47,584 nt of DNA. It comes from Desulfohalobiaceae bacterium (lineage in GTDB: Bacteria > Desulfobacterota > Desulfovibrionia > Desulfovibrionales > Desulfothermaceae). Below the pieces are notes generated by a model. The model was not told the origin of the DNA, searched no databases, and saw nothing but the letters and a program-made list of their open reading frames with translations. A program made the translations under genes and the position numbers. The stretch spans positions 1 through 47,584 of the forward strand of contig JAIPEP010000003.1 in NCBI GenBank assembly GCA_021737085.1, read 5' to 3'. This document shows positions 44,290-47,584 of the stretch, one piece after another. How positions within the stretch are numbered: position 1 is the first letter of the stretch; each line of letters begins with the position of its first letter.

Positions 44290-45738
44290 TCACTTGCGCC
44301 AGAACTCCGGAGTGAGCAGGATGATCACCGTGTAGATCTCCAGCCGGCCCAGGAGCATGCAGAAGGTTAGCGTCCATTTGGCCGCAAGCGGGAGTTCGGC
44401 GTAATTGTCCGCAGGCCCGACGTCGCCCAGCCCGGGTCCGATATTGCCGATGCAGGCGATGGCCGCGGCGAAGGAGGTGACGAAATCCATGCCCAGGGCG
44501 GCCAGAATCAGGGCGGCCAGAACCATAAGAGAGATAAAGAGCAGGAAAAAGCCCCATATCCCGCCCAACACGCTTTCCGGAACAGGTCTGCCGTCCAGTT
44601 TGAGCGGAATCACAGCCCTGGGGTGGACGAGCCTTTTGAGCTCACGGAGATTGTGCTTGGCCAAGAGCAGGGTCCGCATGGTTTTGATCCCGCCGCTGGT
44701 GGAGCCCGCCATTCCTCCGCTGAACATGCAGATAAAAAGCAGCACCTGCGCCAGTGGCGCCCATGCCTCGTAATCCGCTGTCACATAGCCGGTTGTAGTC
44801 ACAATGGTGACCGCTTGAAAGGCGCCGTGCCGCAGGGAGTATCCCGCCTCCTCTCCGGAAGAGCCCCACAGGGACAGGGTGAGAATTCCGGTTACCGCCA
44901 AGACCAGGACCAAATAGTATTTGAATTCCGAGCTACGCAGATAGCTGCCTGGCGAGCCCTGCAGGAGTTTGTAGTGCAGGGCGAAGTTGGTTCCGGCCAG
45001 GAACATGAACACCGTGATCACCACATGGAAGTACAGGCTGGAGTAGTGGCCGATGGAGGCGTTCTTGGGGGAGAATCCCCCGGTGGCCACGGTCCCGAAG
45101 GTATGGCACAGGGAGTTGAAGAAATCCATCCCCCCGGCGTACAAAAGGATAGTCTCCAGGACGGTAAATAGCAGATACACTGTCCAGAGCAGGAGGGCGG
45201 TATCCTTGATCCTGGGGCGCAGCTTGTCCGGAGTGGGGCCGGGGACCTCGGCCTTGTAGAGCTGCATGCCGCCCACACCCAGAAAGGGCAGGATGGCCAG
45301 GGAGAGGAGAATGATCCCCATCCCTCCCAGCCAGTGGGTAAGGCTCCGCCAGAACAGGAGTCCCTTGGGAAGGGCCTCGATGTCCTCCAGAATGGAGGCC
45401 CCGGTGGTGGTGAATCCGGACATGGTCTCGAAGAGACAGTCCGTAAAGGAGGGGATCGCGCCGCTCAGATAGAAGGGAAGGGCGGCTGTCACGCAGGCGG
45501 CGACCCAGCTCAGGGTGACAATGGCCATCCCTTCCCGGTGGTTGAGGACGATGGTCTTTTTGCTGCGGGTGGCGAGGATGAGCAGGCCCCCGGCCGCCGC
45601 CCCTATTCCGGTGCAGGCGAGGAAGAGGCCCAGGGTGCCGTCCTTGTAGTAGAGGGAAAAGGGCACAGCCAGCAGCATGGACAGGCTGATCAAGAGGACC
45701 ACGAAGCCGACGAACTGAAGGATGACTCGCAGGCGCAT
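44290..45738 (-). CDS. trkH: Potassium uptake protein TrkH
   Basis: A 482-residue membrane protein, the K+-translocating subunit of the Trk system. Four pore repeats are visible as hydrophobic hairpins with filter-like segments, including TTTGASI near 111, TVATGGFSP near 221, TTTGYVTADY near 322 and GNIGPGLG near 436. It follows trkA by six bases on the minus strand, so both form one operon. The length is typical of TrkH/TrkG. Confidence 0.95.
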   Translation of the reverse strand: MRLRVILQFVGFVVLLISLSMLLAVPFSLYYKDGTLGLFLACTGIGAAAGGLLILATRSKKTIVLNHREGMAIVTLSWVAACVTAALPFYLSGAIPSFTDCLFETMSGFTTTGASILEDIEALPKGLLFWRSLTHWLGGMGIILLSLAILPFLGVGGMQLYKAEVPGPTPDKLRPRIKDTALLLWTVYLLFTVLETILLYAGGMDFFNSLCHTFGTVATGGFSPKNASIGHYSSLYFHVVITVFMFLAGTNFALHYKLLQGSPGSYLRSSEFKYYLVLVLAVTGILTLSLWGSSGEEAGYSLRHGAFQAVTIVTTTGYVTADYEAWAPLAQVLLFICMFSGGMAGSTSGGIKTMRTLLLAKHNLRELKRLVHPRAVIPLKLDGRPVPESVLGGIWGFFLLFISLMVLAALILAALGMDFVTSFAAAIACIGNIGPGLGDVGPADNYAELPLAAKWTLTFCMLLGRLEIYTVIILLTPEFWRK

Positions 45739-45744
45739 GTCGGT

Positions 45745-47097
45745 CTACTCTCCCGTGAGGGCCTTTTCCACCTTGGAGATGTCCTTGCTGCTGGAGATGA
45801 GGATGACCCGGTCCTGGGGCTGGATCACGCTGTTTCCGCCGGGGATGATGACCTTGCTGTCGCGGACCAGGCAGAGGATGAGCACTCCGCGGGGCAGATC
45901 GATGTCCTTGAGGGGCCTGTGCAGTAGGAGGGAGTGCTCACCAGCGCGCACCTCCATGGCCTCGGCCTCCTCCTTGATGGACACGCTGGAGATGACCGTG
46001 CCCTTGCGGACGTGGCGCAGGATGCTGTTCGCTGCTGAGAGCCTGGGGCTGACGATGAGCTCTAGCCCGATGTTGTGCATGAGTCCCATGTAGGCCAGCT
46101 TGTTGATGCGGGTGACTGTTGTCTTGGCCCCCATGCTCTTGGCCAGCAAGGAGCTAAGGATGTTTTTTTCCTCGTCTTCGGTGAGCGAGACCACAACGTC
46201 CATGCTGCCCACGTTCTCCTCGGTCAGCAGTTTCTGGTCGGTGCCGTCCCCCTGCAGCACGATGGTCCGGTCCAGGTTTTCCGCAAGGAACTGGCAGCGG
46301 GCGCTATCCCGGTCCATGAGCTTAACCTGGGTTCCTTTCTTGCTTTCCAGTCTCTGGGCCAGCTTGTATCCGATGTTGCCGCCGCCCACGATGAGCACGT
46401 TGTGCTGCGATCCCCTGCCGAGGTTGAAGGCGTGCAGGAAGCGACCCAGGCTTTCGCGGGTGCAGACGAAGTAGACCAGGTCTCCGGTATTTAGAACATC
46501 TGAGCCGGAGGGGATGATCAATTTCTCCTGCCGGATTATGGAGGCCACGATGAAGTCGGGCAATTCGAGCTTTTTTTTGAGATCAGCCAGATTGAGCCCG
46601 GCGAAGGGGCTGTCCTCCCTGATCCAGATCCCCACAAGCTTGAGGCCGATGTCGGGGAATTCGTTCACATCCGCTGCCCCGGGGGTGTCCATGAGTCGCT
46701 CGATGGAGCGGATCACCTCTTCTTCCGGGTTGACCACGATATCGATGTTCAAGAGATTCTTGGCCAGGATGTCCTCGTATTCCGTGTACTCCGGGTTCCG
46801 GATGCGGGCCACCTTGTTCAGATCCGGGGCGAGGATGTTGGAGAAGGTACAGGCTATGAGATTGACCTCGTCGCTGTCTGTGACCGCCAGCAGGGTGTCC
46901 GCGGAGCGGATTCCAGCCTGTTCCAGGACGCGCGGACTGCTGCCCGAGCCGTGCACTGTTTCCAGATCCAGGCTTTCGGCCACAGTCTCCAGGACCCGGC
47001 GGTCCCTGTCCACGATCACCACGTCCTTGTCCTCGGAGATCAGCCGGCTGGCGATATGGTAGCCCACCTGGCCGGCTCCGATGATGATGATGCGCAC
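45745..47097 (-). CDS. trkA: Trk system potassium uptake regulatory protein TrkA
   Basis: A 450-residue cytosolic protein with two RCK units in tandem, each a Rossmann NAD-binding domain (IIIGAGQVGYHIAS at 3-16; VLIVGGGNIGYKLAQ near 235) plus a C-terminal RCK_C lobe. It gates TrkH according to NAD(H)/ATP state. Heptamer tract F lies in its upstream region, where the promoter would be expected. Confidence 0.96.
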   Translation of the reverse strand: MRIIIIGAGQVGYHIASRLISEDKDVVIVDRDRRVLETVAESLDLETVHGSGSSPRVLEQAGIRSADTLLAVTDSDEVNLIACTFSNILAPDLNKVARIRNPEYTEYEDILAKNLLNIDIVVNPEEEVIRSIERLMDTPGAADVNEFPDIGLKLVGIWIREDSPFAGLNLADLKKKLELPDFIVASIIRQEKLIIPSGSDVLNTGDLVYFVCTRESLGRFLHAFNLGRGSQHNVLIVGGGNIGYKLAQRLESKKGTQVKLMDRDSARCQFLAENLDRTIVLQGDGTDQKLLTEENVGSMDVVVSLTEDEEKNILSSLLAKSMGAKTTVTRINKLAYMGLMHNIGLELIVSPRLSAANSILRHVRKGTVISSVSIKEEAEAMEVRAGEHSLLLHRPLKDIDLPRGVLILCLVRDSKVIIPGGNSVIQPQDRVILISSSKDISKVEKALTGE

Positions 47098-47112
47098 GGG
47101 CGACTCCCTTTA

Positions 47113-47196
47113 CAGATTACAGATGACTAATGACAGAAGTCAGACGCCGGACATAAGATGGCAGACCCCGGATATCAAGCATCCGGCGTCTGAGAG
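47113..47196. repeat. 7-bp-period tract F upstream of trkA
   Basis: Twelve heptamers beginning mostly CAGA, CGGA or CNNG (cagatta, cagatga, ctaatga, cagaagt, cagacgc, cggacat and on). The strand giving trkA would read it as part of the leader. Confidence 0.75.
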
Positions 47197-47270
47197 GAAG
47201 TGATGCGATACACCAAAAAAAAAGCGGAGGTCAATAGTATCATCGGCCCTTTGCTTCCGGTGGAAAGCGT

Positions 47271-47570
47271 TTATTCCCCGATGATCTTGACCAGGGCCCG
47301 CTTTTTACGTCCCCCGTCGAACTCGCCGTAGAAGATCTGCTCCCAGGGGCCGAAATCCAGGCGACCCTCGGTGACGGCGACCACTACCTCCCGGCCCATG
47401 ACCTGGCGTTTCATATGGGCGTCCGCGTTGTCCTCGCCCACGTTGTGGCGGTATTGGTTAACCGGCTCGTGAGGGGCAAGCTCCTCCAGCCATTTGTCGT
47501 AGTCCTGATGCAGACCGGGCTCGTCGTCGTTGATGAAGACCGAGGCGGTAATATGCATGGCGTTGACCAA
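47271..47570 (-). CDS. YjbQ/UPF0047 family protein, 5' part missing
   Basis: At least 99 residues of the YjbQ family (secondary thiamine phosphate synthase fold). [15 protein letters not shown], the [15 protein letters not shown] segment and the [13 protein letters not shown] motif are diagnostic, and the C-terminus is complete. About 35-40 N-terminal residues are missing. Upstream the frame continues as the family's FCLV and then meets TAG (complement of 47577-47579), five bases from the window end. The end sequence AAAACTAGTTTT is a perfect palindrome, so the stop may be an assembly-end artefact. Confidence 0.8.
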   Translation of the reverse strand: MVNAMHITASVFINDDEPGLHQDYDKWLEELAPHEPVNQYRHNVGEDNADAHMKRQVMGREVVVAVTEGRLDFGPWEQIFYGEFDGGRKKRALVKIIGE

Positions 47571-47584
47571 GCAAAACTAGTTTT

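Overview
The window (about 60% GC, 47.6 kb) is an ordinary chromosomal stretch of a Gram-negative anaerobe. I infer a member of the Desulfobacterota, probably near Desulfovibrionales. The reasons are the rpsB-tsf-pyrH-frr-uppS-cdsA-dxr-rseP-tsaB order, the fba and gap genes side by side, a giant double-headed acyl-CoA dehydratase activase-type protein, a DUF362 protein paired with a polyferredoxin, and a selenocysteine elongation factor (SelB). This is inference from gene content; no taxonomic marker search could be run. No prophage, IS transposase, CRISPR array or plasmid gene is visible.

Layout. 1-2.6 kb: Tat-exported DUF362 protein translationally coupled to a NapH/NapG-like membrane polyferredoxin. 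2.8-5.2 kb (minus): AzlD/AzlC amino-acid exporter and a UPF0104-type membrane protein. 5.4-8.8 kb: M24 peptidase, Hsp20, MurA. 8.9-11 kb: tRNA-His with a strong terminator, and selB. 11.5-17.4 kb: EF-G paralogue with altered GTPase motifs, PlsC acyltransferase, RNase J, FAH-family enzyme. 17.8-25.4 kb: the rpsB-to-tsaB translation, envelope and isoprenoid operon. 25.5-27.8 kb: DtxR-type regulator, a structured 263-bp intergenic element, and a DUF482 acyltransferase-like protein. 27.85-28.44 kb (minus): RNase P RNA. 28.6-32.8 kb (minus): 1410-aa activase protein. 33.4-36.6 kb: Memo-family protein, hisH, hisF, and tlyA (minus). 36.8-44.3 kb: fba, gap, dnaE, queD, dtd, STAS protein. 44.3-47.6 kb (minus): trkH, trkA and an incomplete YjbQ gene.

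The genes are mostly housekeeping: translation (S2, EF-Ts, RRF, SelB, EF-G-like, DTD, TsaB), envelope (MurA, UppS, CdsA, Dxr, RseP, PlsC), RNA processing (RNase J, RNase P), replication (DnaE) and potassium uptake (TrkAH).

The unusual biology is in the non-coding DNA. (1) The RNase P RNA is about 592 nt, and three peripheral helices (assigned here as P3, P12 and P19) are built from copies of one 15-16 bp palindromic arm. (2) A 263-bp intergenic region is closed by a perfect 23-bp inverted repeat and folds into nested helices whose G-U wobbles favour plus-strand RNA. (3) At least six intergenic sites carry degenerate tandem tracts with a strict 7-bp period but unrelated unit sequences, usually starting at a stop codon. 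(4) Several MITE-like inverted-repeat elements lie at 33.1, 42.9 and 43.6 kb. No element of these kinds is accompanied by a protein that would mobilise it within the window.
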